DNA of 64,000 nucleotides from JAOUEA01 sp963790335 (GTDB lineage: Bacteria; Actinomycetota; UBA4738; HRBIN12): contig CAWBOB010000008.1 in assembly GCA_963790335.1 (NCBI GenBank), positions 496,001 through 560,000 of the forward strand, given 5' to 3'. The notes beneath the pieces were generated by a model. The model did not search any database. It was not told where the DNA came from and worked only from the letters and a program-made list of their open reading frames with translations. Positions within the stretch are counted from its first letter, which is position 1. Every line of letters begins with the position of its first letter. The position numbers were made by a program, and so were the translations under genes. This document shows positions 35,553 to 45,161 of the stretch, in pieces.

Positions 35553-36287
35553 TCAGCGGGCTCGGCGCGCCGTGATGTTCAGCCGCACGTAGTCGATGGC
35601 CGGTTCCGGCATGCGCTCGGCGACCTCATGCACGAAGCGAGCCCGCTCGTCGTCGCGCATCGTCACGACGTGGTCGCCCAAGCAGATCGCGCCGAGGTAG
35701 GCCTCGAGGTCGTTCGCCGCGATCGGCGTGGGCTCTGTCTGCAGCCACGTCGCCACATCGGTGAACCCGGCTGCAAGCAGGCGCCGCCGTGTCGAGGCCG
35801 GGTCCGCGTAGTGCTTGCGCCCCGAGAGATCCTCGCCCATCGCCTGCAGGGCCGCTTCGATCGAGGCGATGTTGCCCCGTCCTCCGCACTGTGCGACCAG
35901 CTGCGCTCCCGGTCGCATCACGGTCGCGAGGTTGCGGAACAACGCCTCGTGATCGAGCACCCAGTGGAACGTCGCCGTCGACAGCACCGCGTCGAACCGT
36001 TCGCCCATCGGGAGCGACCGTGCCAGATCGGCGACCACGTAGGTCACGCGGTCGTCACCGAGGCGCTCGCGCGCCCGTTCGATCATCGATGCGGAGCCGT
36101 CGAGCGCGACGACCCTTCCCCGTGGAAGCCGCCGCCGCAGCAACTCGGTCACCCGGCCGGTGCCACATCCGGCATCGAGGACCCGCTCGTCGCCTGCGAG
36201 GACGAGCCGGCCGAGCGTGATCTCGCCCCACCGCGTCATGGGGATGGGCAGCCGGTCGTAGGCGGCGGCGTCCCAGTCGCGCGTCAC
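35553..36287 (-). CDS. Class I SAM-dependent methyltransferase
   Basis: A 244-residue methyltransferase resembling trans-aconitate methyltransferases. Motif I is VLDAGCGTGRVTELL, the acidic ribose-binding residue is in VVALDGSASMI, and the later motif FDAVLSTATFHWVLDHEALF is typical. The substrate is unknown. The start is GTG 36287, with TACGCT ending 7 nt upstream. It converges with chrA. Confidence 0.88.
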   Translation of the reverse strand: MTRDWDAAAYDRLPIPMTRWGEITLGRLVLAGDERVLDAGCGTGRVTELLRRRLPRGRVVALDGSASMIERARERLGDDRVTYVVADLARSLPMGERFDAVLSTATFHWVLDHEALFRNLATVMRPGAQLVAQCGGRGNIASIEAALQAMGEDLSGRKHYADPASTRRRLLAAGFTDVATWLQTEPTPIAANDLEAYLGAICLGDHVVTMRDDERARFVHEVAERMPEPAIDYVRLNITARRAR

Positions 36288-36365
36288 GGATCGAAGCGTA
36301 GCCTCGTCGCGCCGCGGGTTCGCGCGGCCTCGAGTGCTGACCTCGGCGCCCTGTCGGGGGGTCGG

Positions 36366-36605
36366 TCAGCGCTCGTCGTGCGAGGCGGGCTCCAGGTCGA
36401 GCACCTCGATGTCGGGGCGCGCCGGGATGTCGGTCACCACGACCTCGACGTCGGGCTCGCCGGCCTCGGGCACGACCACGCGGTCGCGGCGCCGGCCGAC
36501 GACCCGCTCGTCGCGCATGGCCTTGTACCACCCGGGTTCCAGCGCCAGGGCGCGGCACTCGGCGCACTCCTGCATCGTGCCGGGTTCGTGATCGGCGTGG
36601 TTCAC
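36366..36605 (-). CDS. Small acidic protein with CxxC, unknown
   Basis: A 79-residue product from GTG 36605 (TATGGT ends 7 nt upstream). An ATG 12 nt earlier would fall inside that hexamer, so I prefer the GTG. It contains MQECAECRAL, a possible metal or redox CxxC pair, then WYKAMRDERVVGRRRDRVVV and an acidic tail. No family is recognised. It may be a small zinc-ribbon-like protein. Confidence 0.55.
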   Translation of the reverse strand: MNHADHEPGTMQECAECRALALEPGWYKAMRDERVVGRRRDRVVVPEAGEPDVEVVVTDIPARPDIEVLDLEPASHDER

Positions 36606-36665
36606 GCCATCGACCATACGCCTCGATCGGGTCCTGGGCTGGGAGGTCCCTCGCTCATGTGACGA

Positions 36666-36688
36666 TAGTTAGCGGTGTGAACTAATAT
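36666..36688. promoter_or_regulatory. Inverted repeat overlapping the marR -10 element
   Basis: TAGTT (36666-36670) and AACTA (36680-36684) form a perfect inverted repeat with a 9-nt spacer. Its right arm overlaps the hexamer TAATAT (36683-36688), which ends 7 nt before the marR ATG. This is where a MarR dimer would bind to repress its own leaderless operon. Confidence 0.5.
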
Positions 36689-36695
36689 CGCAGGC

Positions 36696-37136
36696 ATGCC
36701 GACCGCTCCCCCCGCGACCGACCTCGCTCGCCTCGCCTCGCATCTGCGGCTGTCGGTGTTCCGGGCATCGCGCACGCTGCGGCGTGAGAGCCACTCGGGC
36801 ATCTCCCCGACGCTCTTGGCCGCCCTCTCCACGATCGACCGGCACGGGCCGATGACGGCGGGCGACCTGGCGGTGCACGAGCGGGTCCGCAAGCCTACGG
36901 TGACGCGCATCCTGGCCGCGCTGGTGGCCGAGGGACTCGTCGAGCGCACGCCCGACCCGATCGACCGACGCATCTCGTGGGTGCAGCTCACGCCGTCGGG
37001 GCGCGCCCTGATGCGCAACGTGCGGCGTCGCACCGACCGCTACCTCGCGGAGCGGCTGCGTCGGCTCGATGCCGACGAGCTCGCCACCCTCGAGCGTGCC
37101 GCCGAGATCCTCGGTCGCGTGACGGAGCAGCCATGA
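36696..37136 (+). CDS. MarR-family transcriptional regulator
   Basis: A 146-residue winged helix-turn-helix protein. The DNA-binding part includes GPMTAGDLAVHERVRKPTVTRILAAL and the wing DPIDRRISWVQLTPSGRAL. It probably represses the MFS gene that overlaps its stop (ATGA) and is relieved by a small-molecule ligand. An inverted repeat overlaps its promoter. The start is leaderless-type. Confidence 0.9.
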   Translation: MPTAPPATDLARLASHLRLSVFRASRTLRRESHSGISPTLLAALSTIDRHGPMTAGDLAVHERVRKPTVTRILAALVAEGLVERTPDPIDRRISWVQLTPSGRALMRNVRRRTDRYLAERLRRLDADELATLERAAEILGRVTEQP

Positions 37137-38383
37137 GCCCTCGGGTGACCGCGGTGCTCGGTCGCACCTTCTCGTCGGTGCGGAGCTCCCGGAACTTCCG
37201 CCTCTACCTGACCGGGAACACGGTCTCGGCGATCGGCACATGGATGAACTTCACGGCCAGCGCGTGGCTCGTGCTGACGCTCACCGAGAGCGGAACGGCG
37301 CTCGGCGCCAACATCGCGCTCTACTTCCTGCCGGTCCTGCTGCTGGGGGCCTACGGGGGCGTGCTCGCCGACCGCTTCGACAAGCGTCACATCCTGATGA
37401 TCACGCAGGCTTCCTACGGTGTCGTCGCGCTCGCGATGTGGGCGCTCGTGGCCGGCGATCTGGTCGAGCTCTGGATGGTGTACGCGCTCTCGGTGGCCTC
37501 GGGCATCGTCACCGCGATCGACAACCCGTCCAGGCAGAGCTTCTACGTCGAGATGGTGGGCGAGGAACACGTGCGGAACGCCGTCAGCATGAACAGCGCC
37601 GCGTTCACGGGCTCGCGCGTGATCGGCCCGGCGATCGCGGGGCTGCTCATCCACACGGTCGGGATCGCGGCGTGCTTCTTGATCGACGGCATCAGCTACG
37701 CGGCGGTGCTGCTCGCGCTGTCGGCGATGCGCCCCGCGGAGCTGCACGCGCAGAAGCGCTCGACCCGGGTGCGTGGGCATCTGGCCGCCGGTCTGCGCTA
37801 CGTGTGGACGACCGACGAGCTTCGGCGGCCCTTGATCGTGATGGCGGTGGTGTTCACGGTCGCGTTCAACTTCGCGGTGTTCGTGCCGCTGCTCGCCAAG
37901 GAGACGTTCGGAGGTGATGCGGGCACGTTCGGGGTGCTCTCGGCGCTCGCCGGGGTCGGTTCGTTCCTCGGGGCGATCGTGATGGCGAGCCGCGAGCCTG
38001 CGCCCGGCATGCGCGATCTCTCGCTGTGGGCGATCGCGACCGGCGTCTGCCTCGTGCTCAGCGGTATCGCGCCCACGCTCGTGCTCGCCGGCGCCGCGAT
38101 GGTCCCGATGGGATTCACGATCATGGCGTTCATGATCACCGGCAACACGATGCTGCAGCTCGCGTCGCGTCCCGAGGCGCGTGGGCGAGTGATGGCGCTC
38201 TACGGGATCGTCTTCCTGGGCTCGACGCCGATCGGGGCGCCGATCGCGGGGTTCGTCGGCGAGCACCTGGGTCCGCGCGTCGGTTTCGCGCTGAGCGGGG
38301 TGGTCGCAGCGGGGCTCGGGGCCGCGCTGCTCGGGGTCCGCCTCCGCCGGGCACATGTGCCGGCCCTCGCCGAGCAAGGGTAA
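37133..38383 (+). CDS. MFS transporter, enterobactin/drug exporter-like
   Basis: A 416-residue MFS protein of the EntS-like group. It has 12 hydrophobic segments, with the loop motif GGVLADRFDKRHILMITQ and NPSRQSFYVEMVGEEHVRNAVSMNS typical of this branch, then VFVPLLAKETFGGDAGTFG at the start of the second half. Coupled to the MarR gene by a 4-bp overlap, which points to inducible efflux. Substrate unknown. Confidence 0.9.
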   Translation: MSPRVTAVLGRTFSSVRSSRNFRLYLTGNTVSAIGTWMNFTASAWLVLTLTESGTALGANIALYFLPVLLLGAYGGVLADRFDKRHILMITQASYGVVALAMWALVAGDLVELWMVYALSVASGIVTAIDNPSRQSFYVEMVGEEHVRNAVSMNSAAFTGSRVIGPAIAGLLIHTVGIAACFLIDGISYAAVLLALSAMRPAELHAQKRSTRVRGHLAAGLRYVWTTDELRRPLIVMAVVFTVAFNFAVFVPLLAKETFGGDAGTFGVLSALAGVGSFLGAIVMASREPAPGMRDLSLWAIATGVCLVLSGIAPTLVLAGAAMVPMGFTIMAFMITGNTMLQLASRPEARGRVMALYGIVFLGSTPIGAPIAGFVGEHLGPRVGFALSGVVAAGLGAALLGVRLRRAHVPALAEQG

Positions 38384-38468
38384 GACCGGAGGCGGCGCGG
38401 GAGTCACCGTGGTACGGCGCGTTCCCGGCCGGCTCCGGCCTCCGTGAGCCCGCGAGGGGGATCCCGGG

Positions 38469-38633
38469 CTACGTGTTGACGATCTGCGAAGCGCCGATCT
38501 GCTCGGCGCCCAGGGCTGATGCGACGATCAGGAGCGATGCGTACCAGCTGGGTTCGTAGGCCACTGAGGTGCAGGCACGGCACGCGCTCACGGTGCCCGC
38601 GATGTGATCTCCGTGACGCCCGTGTCCGCCCAT
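38469..38633 (-). CDS. 54-aa His/Cys-containing small protein, unknown
   Basis: A 54-residue frame with strong translation context: AAAGGAGA lies 7 nt before ATG 38633. The N-terminus GGHGRHGDH has three histidines; SACRACTS gives a CxxC pair (Cys18, Cys21); the C-terminal half YASLLIVASALGAEQIG is hydrophobic. It could bind a metal or be a membrane-associated redox peptide. It is the only supported gene in the 465-bp interval between two MFS genes, and lies downstream of repeats that look like operators. No family is recognised. Confidence 0.55.
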   Translation of the reverse strand: MGGHGRHGDHIAGTVSACRACTSVAYEPSWYASLLIVASALGAEQIGASQIVNT

Positions 38634-38653
38634 CGTGGTTCTCCTTTGCCTCT

Positions 38654-38681
38654 GCGTTGCAACCGTTCCGGCGTTGCAACC
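38654..38681. repeat. Two GCGTTGCAACC direct repeats, candidate operator
   Basis: GCGTTGCAACC occurs at 38654-38664 and 38671-38681, a 17-bp period. Each copy contains the palindrome GTTGCAAC. A weaker third copy (GGCGCTGCGTC) may follow. They lie about 20-50 bp upstream of the start of the 54-residue gene, as expected for a regulator-binding site on its promoter or leader. Confidence 0.5.
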
Positions 38682-38787
38682 CTTCTGGCGCTGCGTCGGT
38701 GATGTTGTCGGTGGTGGTGTCGCGGGCACATGGTGCCGCAGAGGTCGACCCGCGTCGATACCCGCGCGATGGGGAACCTACCTACCT

Positions 38788-38800
38788 CTCACTCAGTAAG
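38788..38800. promoter_or_regulatory. Near-palindrome upstream of the 54-aa gene
   Basis: CTCACTCAGTAAG matches its reverse complement at all but the third and the central positions (CTnACTnAGTnAG). It sits in an AT-richer patch between the MFS gene and the small gene on the minus strand, and could be an operator for a TetR- or MarR-type regulator. The evidence is symmetry only. Confidence 0.3.
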
Positions 38801-38827
38801 TAGAGCTACGTACGAAGCCGTAGGGAG

Positions 38828-38852
38828 CTGAACGGGCCCCGGGCCCGTTCAG
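38828..38852 (-). terminator. Palindromic hairpin at the stop codon of the MFS gene
   Basis: CTGAACGGGCCC and GGGCCCGTTCAG are 12-bp arms around a single central C. The left part of the minus-strand arm contains the TGA of the MFS gene. In RNA the innermost pairs would open to make a loop. The GC-rich stem suggests a transcription end after the transporter. Confidence 0.6.
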
Positions 38853-40321
38853 ACGACTTCGCGATCGATGCGCCAGTCGCCGTGAGGTTCGTCGCGGCTC
38901 ACGTCGAGCACGGTGCCGTCTGCCAGCGCCAACCGGAACCGGCGCGTCCGCACGCCGTTGCGCTCGTCGAGCGCGCTCCGGATGACGTCGACGGGCTCTT
39001 CGACCCCTCCCCAGACCACGGCACGCGGCCACTCCGCGGCCTCGGCGCCTTCGGTGAACCGCAACCGGATCTCCGGAGCCCGAGCCAGCCAACGGGGGAG
39101 CACGGGCACCCAGAGCAGGAAGGCGATACCGACGAGTGCGGCGGAGCCCTGGACGCCGAGGGTGGGCAGCAACGGGATCGCGAGCACCGCGGCGGCGAGG
39201 CGCGCCAGGTTGTACACCACGTCGTAGGCCGCGAACACACGTCCCCGCAGCCCGTCCGGCACGGCTTCCTGCACCATCGTGTCGACAGGCACCTTCTTCC
39301 AGGCGAACGTGAGGCCCACGACGAAGCTCGCGAGCAGCAGCGTCCACGGGGCGACGTAGGCGCTCACCAGCAGCACGCCGGTGCCGCCGACACCGAAGGC
39401 GCCGGCGACGATGCGTTGGCGCGGGAACCGTCGGTCGAGGGCGCCGACGGTGGCGAGCCCGGCGAACACGCCGACCCCGCCGGCGCCGATCAGCCACGAG
39501 AACGACCCGACCCCCTGGTCGAATCGCTCACGGAACACCACGAGCGCCAGCACCAGGATGAAGCCCTGTCCGATCTGATCGAGCCCGATAGAGGTGATCG
39601 GACCCACGGCGCGCGGCGTCTGAACGATATGGCGCAGACCGTCGGAGAGCTCGGCGAGCACCCTCCGCAGCTGGTGGCGCAGCAGCTCGGTGGGATCGGG
39701 GAGCTGCAGCGGTCGCAGGTCGCTCGCGATGCTGCGCGCGAGCAGCGACGCTGCGATCCACATGGCGGAGGCGGCCGAGACGATCGCGGCCGCGCCGAGC
39801 GCGTCGGCGACGAGCCCGCCTGCGAACACGCCGGCGAGCAGCGCGACGGTGCCGCCGACCGTTGCGATCGAGTTGGCGGCGAGCAGATCCTCGGTCGGCA
39901 CCAGCCGGGGCACCACCGCCTGAGCCGTCGCGAGGAAGAATCGGTTCACCGACGTCACGAAGAGCGCCCCGCCGTAGTAGAGCGCCGCCTGGCGGGTCGG
40001 GCTCGCCAGCACGAGGAACACCGGCACCGCGCGTGTCAGGGGGGCGACGATCATGATGCGCCGGCGCGACCACCGGTCGATGAACACCCCCACGAACGGC
40101 CCGATCACCGAGAACGGCACGATCACGATCGCGGAGGCGAGGGCGAAGCTCCGAGCGGTGGTCGCGCGCTCGGGCGAGAACACCAGCGAAGCGACGAGCG
40201 CCGCCTGCACCAAGCCGTCGGCGGACTGGCTCACGATGCGCATCGCGAACAGCCTCCGGAAGTCGGCGTGGCGGAGCGCGTCGCGGGGGCTTCCGATACG
40301 ACGCTGCGAAGGGCCGCTCAT
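38849..40321 (-). CDS. MFS transporter with extra C-terminal domain
   Basis: A 490-residue MFS protein. The first 410 residues hold 12 hydrophobic segments (IGPFVGVFIDRWSRRRIMIV is the loop 2-3 signature; PDGLRGRVFAAYDVVYNLA a later loop). A soluble tail of about 75 residues follows (IRLRFTEGAEAAEWPRAVVW to the end), unusual for the family and reminiscent of a small beta domain. Start ATG 40321 has TACGAT ending 8 nt upstream; longer open frames upstream overlap the divergent gene. Substrate unknown. Confidence 0.87.
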   Translation of the reverse strand: MSGPSQRRIGSPRDALRHADFRRLFAMRIVSQSADGLVQAALVASLVFSPERATTARSFALASAIVIVPFSVIGPFVGVFIDRWSRRRIMIVAPLTRAVPVFLVLASPTRQAALYYGGALFVTSVNRFFLATAQAVVPRLVPTEDLLAANSIATVGGTVALLAGVFAGGLVADALGAAAIVSAASAMWIAASLLARSIASDLRPLQLPDPTELLRHQLRRVLAELSDGLRHIVQTPRAVGPITSIGLDQIGQGFILVLALVVFRERFDQGVGSFSWLIGAGGVGVFAGLATVGALDRRFPRQRIVAGAFGVGGTGVLLVSAYVAPWTLLLASFVVGLTFAWKKVPVDTMVQEAVPDGLRGRVFAAYDVVYNLARLAAAVLAIPLLPTLGVQGSAALVGIAFLLWVPVLPRWLARAPEIRLRFTEGAEAAEWPRAVVWGGVEEPVDVIRSALDERNGVRTRRFRLALADGTVLDVSRDEPHGDWRIDREVV

Positions 40322-40441
40322 CGCGGGCCATCGTAGGGCGGTCGCTGAACCGAGGCCTGAGGTAGCGTCGCGGCTTCCGGTCGGTCGGATCGTCATCGGC
40401 GGACGGCCGCGAGACGACGTCCTCAGGGGAGGCACGGCGAG

Positions 40442-41215
40442 TTGGCCCGCTTCAAGGTTGGCGCCCAGTTCCATCCGCAGCACACGTCGATGGCGAACCT
40501 TCGCCGCGGCTGGCGCGAGGCCGACGCCATGGGGGTCGACTCCATCTGGACGTGGGATCACTTCTTCCCGTTGTACGACGGCCCCGACGGGCCGCACTTC
40601 GAGGGCTGGACACTGCTCGCCGCGATCGCGTGCGACACCGAGCGCGCCGAGTTCGGCATGCTCGTGACCTGCAACTCCTACCGCAACCCCGAGCTGCTGG
40701 CCGATATGGCGCGCACGGTCGACCATCTGAGCGGAGGCCGGCTGATCCTGGGCCTCGGCGCAGGGTGGTTCGAACGCGACTACGACGAGTACGGGTACGA
40801 GTTCGGCACGGCTTCCGATCGACTGCGCGCGCTTGAAGCCGCGCTGCCGCGCATCGAGTCACGGCTCGCGAGTCTCGACCCCCCGCCCGTACGCCGCCCC
40901 ATGCCGCTGCTGATCGGCGGGGGTGGCGAGCAGGTCACGCTGCGGCTGGTGGCCGAGCACGCGACCGCGTGGAACGGCTTCGGTCCGCCCGAGCGGTTCG
41001 CCTCCAAGAGCGCGGTGCTCGACGCGTGGTGTGAGCGCATCGGTCGTGACCCCGGTGAGATCGAGCGCACGGTGCTGATCGAGACCGACGAGGTCGATCG
41101 GGCCGATGCGTTCCTCGAGGCGGGAGCTCAGCACCTGATCGTCGGTCTCGGCGCCGACGGTGAGACCCCCTTCGATCTCGATCCTGTGCGACGCCTGCTC
41201 GAGATGCGCGCGTAG
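40442..41215 (+). CDS. LLM-class F420-dependent oxidoreductase
   Basis: A 257-residue luciferase-like TIM-barrel protein. Seen are FKVGAQFHPQHTSMANLR, DSIWTWDHFFPLYDG, GRLILGLGAGWFERDYDEYG and PMPLLIGGGGEQVTLRLVA. The start is TTG 40442, preceded by GGGGAGG about 10 nt upstream. It is divergent from the MFS gene, and no linked partner gene reveals its substrate. It is shorter than the first LLM protein in the window. Confidence 0.87.
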   Translation: MARFKVGAQFHPQHTSMANLRRGWREADAMGVDSIWTWDHFFPLYDGPDGPHFEGWTLLAAIACDTERAEFGMLVTCNSYRNPELLADMARTVDHLSGGRLILGLGAGWFERDYDEYGYEFGTASDRLRALEAALPRIESRLASLDPPPVRRPMPLLIGGGGEQVTLRLVAEHATAWNGFGPPERFASKSAVLDAWCERIGRDPGEIERTVLIETDEVDRADAFLEAGAQHLIVGLGADGETPFDLDPVRRLLEMRA

Positions 41216-41366
41216 AGCCTCCGCCGACGGCTCGGTCGACGTTCGGCGTCCCCTCGCTCGGCCCTTCGCACTAGGTGGCCGACGCCGCCCGGTTCGCGAC
41301 CATCGGCCGCCAGGTGTCGGCCCGTCGGCGGTAGCGGGGATACGGACGGTGGCCCACCCTGGCGTC

Positions 41367-42887
41367 ATGACCCGAACGCATCGCACCGCATCGTTCCTGG
41401 TCCTCGCACTGGCGGGTGGCATCATCGCCGTGCCTTCGGGGAGCGCCGCCGCCGTCGTCGGCGGGCCATCCGGGCAGATCGCGTTCCAGTCCGAGCGCGA
41501 CGGGGACTTCGAGATCTGGGTCGCGAACCCCGACGGGTCCGCACCGACGAAGCTCACCGACAACACGGTGGTCGATGCCGATCCTGCGTGGTCGCCCGAC
41601 GGCAGTCGGATCGCGTTCCAGCGAGGCGGCTCCTGCACCAACGCCTGCCGCGCGATCTGGGTGATGAACGCAGACGGCTCCAGCGCCGCGCCGCTCACCG
41701 GTTTCACCTCGGGCGTCGTGGACTCCGGGCCGACATGGGCGCCCGATGGGTCCACGATCGCGTTCGCCAGCACGCGCTCCGGGGGTGTGAAGCACCTGTT
41801 CCGTGTTCCGGCCGCCGGCGGCGCGGTGACCCAGCTCACCTCGGGGGCCGACGCCGACTGGGCACCGGACTGGTCGCCCGACGGCCTCGAGATCCTGTTC
41901 GTGTCGACGCGTACCGGCTCTTCACAGCTGTTCACGACGACACCGGACGGCTCCGCGCCGTCCCGGGTGGTGCTCGCGGGATCGGTGCCTCGCGCATTGA
42001 TCGGTGAGCCGTCGTGGTCGCCCGATGGGAGCCGCATCGCGTTCCGTGGGGCAGCGGATCTGTATGCGGCCCCGACGCAGATCTTCGTGGCCGACGCCGA
42101 CGGCGGGGCGACTTCGCTCGCGTACGCTCCCGACGACGCCACGTTCGTCTATACGCCGGTCTTCAGCCCCGACGGCGCGAGGCTGGTGGTCGCGAACGAT
42201 ACCGCCGTCGCTGCCACCGGCTTCGAGGTCGAGAGCGTCGATCTCGCGACCGGGCTCGGCACGCCGATCGCATCGGCCGGCGCCGACGACTTGAACCCGA
42301 GCTGGGGGACGAACACCGCGGTGCTCGCAGCCGCGCCGCCCCCGGCGGTCACGCTCCCCGCCGACGTGCACGTCGCCGCGCGCGACACCGCGTTCTCGCC
42401 GGCGAATCCGACCGTGCCGGTCGGTACCAAGATCGTGTGGGACTTCGCCGGCCCCAGCGCCCATGACGTCTCCGACGCAAGCTCATTGGGTCTGTTCGAC
42501 TCGGCGAGCAAGGGGCCGGGGACATCGTTCGCCTATCGCTACGCGGTTGCCGGCACCTACGCCTTCCGCTGCACCGACCACCGCAAGATGACCGGCACCG
42601 TATCCGTGCCGATGAGGGCATCGGCGGCCAGCGGCTCGACGTCGTCGCAGATCACCCTCGCGTGGTCGACCCTGGCGACGCTGCCAGCGGGGTACGTCGT
42701 CGACGTGCAGGTGCTGCGGCCCGGGTCGCGCAAGTGGGCCCTGTGGAAGTCGGCCGTCACCGTGGGTTCGGGGATCCTCACGCCCGATGCCGGCAGTGGT
42801 GTCTACGCGTTCAGGGCGCGGATGCGCAAGGTCTCGACCGGCGCCACATCGGCCTGGTCGCCGCCGCTCTCGCTCACGATCGCCTAG
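41367..42887 (+). CDS. Secreted TolB-like beta-propeller fused to a cupredoxin domain
   Basis: A 506-residue exported protein. A signal peptide (TASFLVLALAGGIIAVPSGSAAA) precedes six or so PD40/TolB blades, visible as repeated WSPDGSRIAF-type motifs and GQIAFQSERDGDFEIWVANPD. From about residue 330 a plastocyanin-like domain follows with ligands in SAHDV, FRCTDHRKMTG (His, Cys, His, Met), a type 1 copper set. The last 75 residues resemble a fibronectin-like domain. A copper protein on a propeller scaffold suggests extracellular electron transfer or sensing, but the role is unknown. Confidence 0.82.
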   Translation: MTRTHRTASFLVLALAGGIIAVPSGSAAAVVGGPSGQIAFQSERDGDFEIWVANPDGSAPTKLTDNTVVDADPAWSPDGSRIAFQRGGSCTNACRAIWVMNADGSSAAPLTGFTSGVVDSGPTWAPDGSTIAFASTRSGGVKHLFRVPAAGGAVTQLTSGADADWAPDWSPDGLEILFVSTRTGSSQLFTTTPDGSAPSRVVLAGSVPRALIGEPSWSPDGSRIAFRGAADLYAAPTQIFVADADGGATSLAYAPDDATFVYTPVFSPDGARLVVANDTAVAATGFEVESVDLATGLGTPIASAGADDLNPSWGTNTAVLAAAPPPAVTLPADVHVAARDTAFSPANPTVPVGTKIVWDFAGPSAHDVSDASSLGLFDSASKGPGTSFAYRYAVAGTYAFRCTDHRKMTGTVSVPMRASAASGSTSSQITLAWSTLATLPAGYVVDVQVLRPGSRKWALWKSAVTVGSGILTPDAGSGVYAFRARMRKVSTGATSAWSPPLSLTIA

Positions 42888-42931
42888 CACGTACGGCACG
42901 CACCAACGTCCGCCCCCTCCCGGACGGCGTC

Positions 42932-42962
42932 GGGGCCGGGTCCGCGAAGCGGACCCGGCCCC
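42932..42962. terminator. Bidirectional GC-rich terminator between convergent genes
   Basis: GGGGCCGGGTCCGC (42932-42945) and GCGGACCCGGCCCC (42949-42962) pair perfectly over 14 bp around the loop GAA. It lies between the convergent propeller gene and ino1, and can end both transcripts. No clear U-run follows on either side. Confidence 0.75.
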
Positions 42963-43005
42963 GTCCACATCGGAGCTCGACCGTCGCGTCCCGGTCGAGA
43001 CGCGG

Positions 43006-44123
<1,118 letters not shown>

Positions 44124-44127
<4 letters not shown>

Positions 44128-44723
44128 GCGGAACGCTCCTTCCTGCTGAGGACCGCTGTGCGGCGGCTCCTCGCCCCGCTTCGCGCGGGATCTCTCGGTG
44201 TCGTGTGGGCGCGCTCGTTGTCGATCAGCCCGTCGAGCCAGTCGATGTCGGAGCGGGTGACCGTGCGGCCGTGCTCGATCAGCGCGAGGGTGTAGTCGTC
44301 GGCGCCGTCGCGCGACGTGCGCAACGAGTCGTCGATCGCGCCCAGACGCTCGAGCAGGAAGCCACGCCGCCGTTCGAGCAACCTGATGCGGGTCTCGGGC
44401 GGCAGGTACCGGAAGAACGCGAGCCGCACCCGGAACCGGGCGTCTTCGGTCGAGCTGTCGTTCGGGGTTTCCTGCAGCAGATCGAGGAAGGCTCGCTCGC
44501 CCTGCTCGGTGATGGCGAAGACCGTCTTCTTGCGCCTGCCACCGGTGCCCTCCCCGGGCACGGGGGCGACGAGGCCGTCGCGTTCGAGCCGGCGCAGCGT
44601 GGGGTACAGGGAACCGTATGAGACCCGCCAGAAGCCGCCCAGCGAGCCGCCCAGCTCACGCGAGAGCTGGTACCCGTGCATGGGCTGCTGCTTCAGCAGG
44701 CCGAGGATCGCGAGCTCGAGCAT
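44124..44723 (-). CDS. PadR-family transcriptional regulator
   Basis: A 199-residue winged-helix regulator. LAILGLLKQQPMHGYQLSREL and WRVSYGSLYPTLRRLERDGLV are the PadR signatures, followed by a C-terminal helical dimerisation domain (VRLAFFRYLPPETRIRLLERRR). It is translationally coupled to ino1 and likely controls it and itself. Two GATATATC palindromes lie about 50 bp upstream. A basic tail ends the protein. Confidence 0.92.
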
Positions 44724-44774
44724 GTGACGTTCCGTTCCTCCCTGGTCCGTCGGACACCTCCGACGATGATAACG

Positions 44775-44798
44775 TTCGATATATCGGTTCGATATATC
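44775..44798. promoter_or_regulatory. Double TTCGATATATC repeat upstream of padR-ino1
   Basis: TTCGATATATC occurs at 44775-44785 and 44788-44798, a 13-bp period. Each copy holds the 8-bp palindrome GATATATC. The patch is strikingly AT-rich for this genome and lies 50-75 bp upstream of the padR start. It is the best candidate for a PadR operator, and also includes TATATC elements usable as -10 boxes. Confidence 0.6.
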
Positions 44799-44925
44799 TA
44801 CCGGCTGTACCCGCCTGCGTCAACTCCGTCGACTCACGTCGGCGAGACGGTCGGCCCAGATGCTCGACCCGGGACCTGTCGCGCGTGAAGATGGACACGT
44901 ACGCGCATCCGGAGGTGTTCCCCCC

Positions 44926-45132
44926 GTGCAGCAGACCATCCGCGTCTCGAACGAGGTGACCCAGCAGTTGCGCATGCTCGCCACGGTCACCGGCATCGAC
45001 GAGGAGGAGCACTTGCGCCTGGCGGTCCGCGGATACCTCGAGACCTCGGGTCGAGACGCCGAGGTGCGTGCCTTCACCGAGCGAGCCCGCGACCGGTTCC
45101 GAGCGACCCTGGATCGGCTGGGGGAGCTGTAG
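44926..45132 (+). CDS. Ribbon-helix-helix small protein, antitoxin-like
   Basis: A 68-residue protein starting at GTG 44926, with GGAGGT 9 nt upstream. QTIRVSNEVTQQLRMLATV fits the beta-strand plus helix of the ribbon-helix-helix fold, and a C-terminal helix RAFTERARDRFRATLDRL would contact a partner. It is followed about 30 nt later by a Doc/Fic-like gene, which suggests an antitoxin-toxin pair. DNA-binding and autoregulation are inferred. Confidence 0.65.
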   Translation: MQQTIRVSNEVTQQLRMLATVTGIDEEEHLRLAVRGYLETSGRDAEVRAFTERARDRFRATLDRLGEL

Positions 45133-45161
45133 ACCCGCCGCGGTTCCTGAGCGCCGACGAC

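Noticed and set aside
37040..38407. 455-codon minus-strand frame opposite marR/MFS
   Set aside because: Highly charged His/Arg/Asp-rich shadow; sense genes are well supported.
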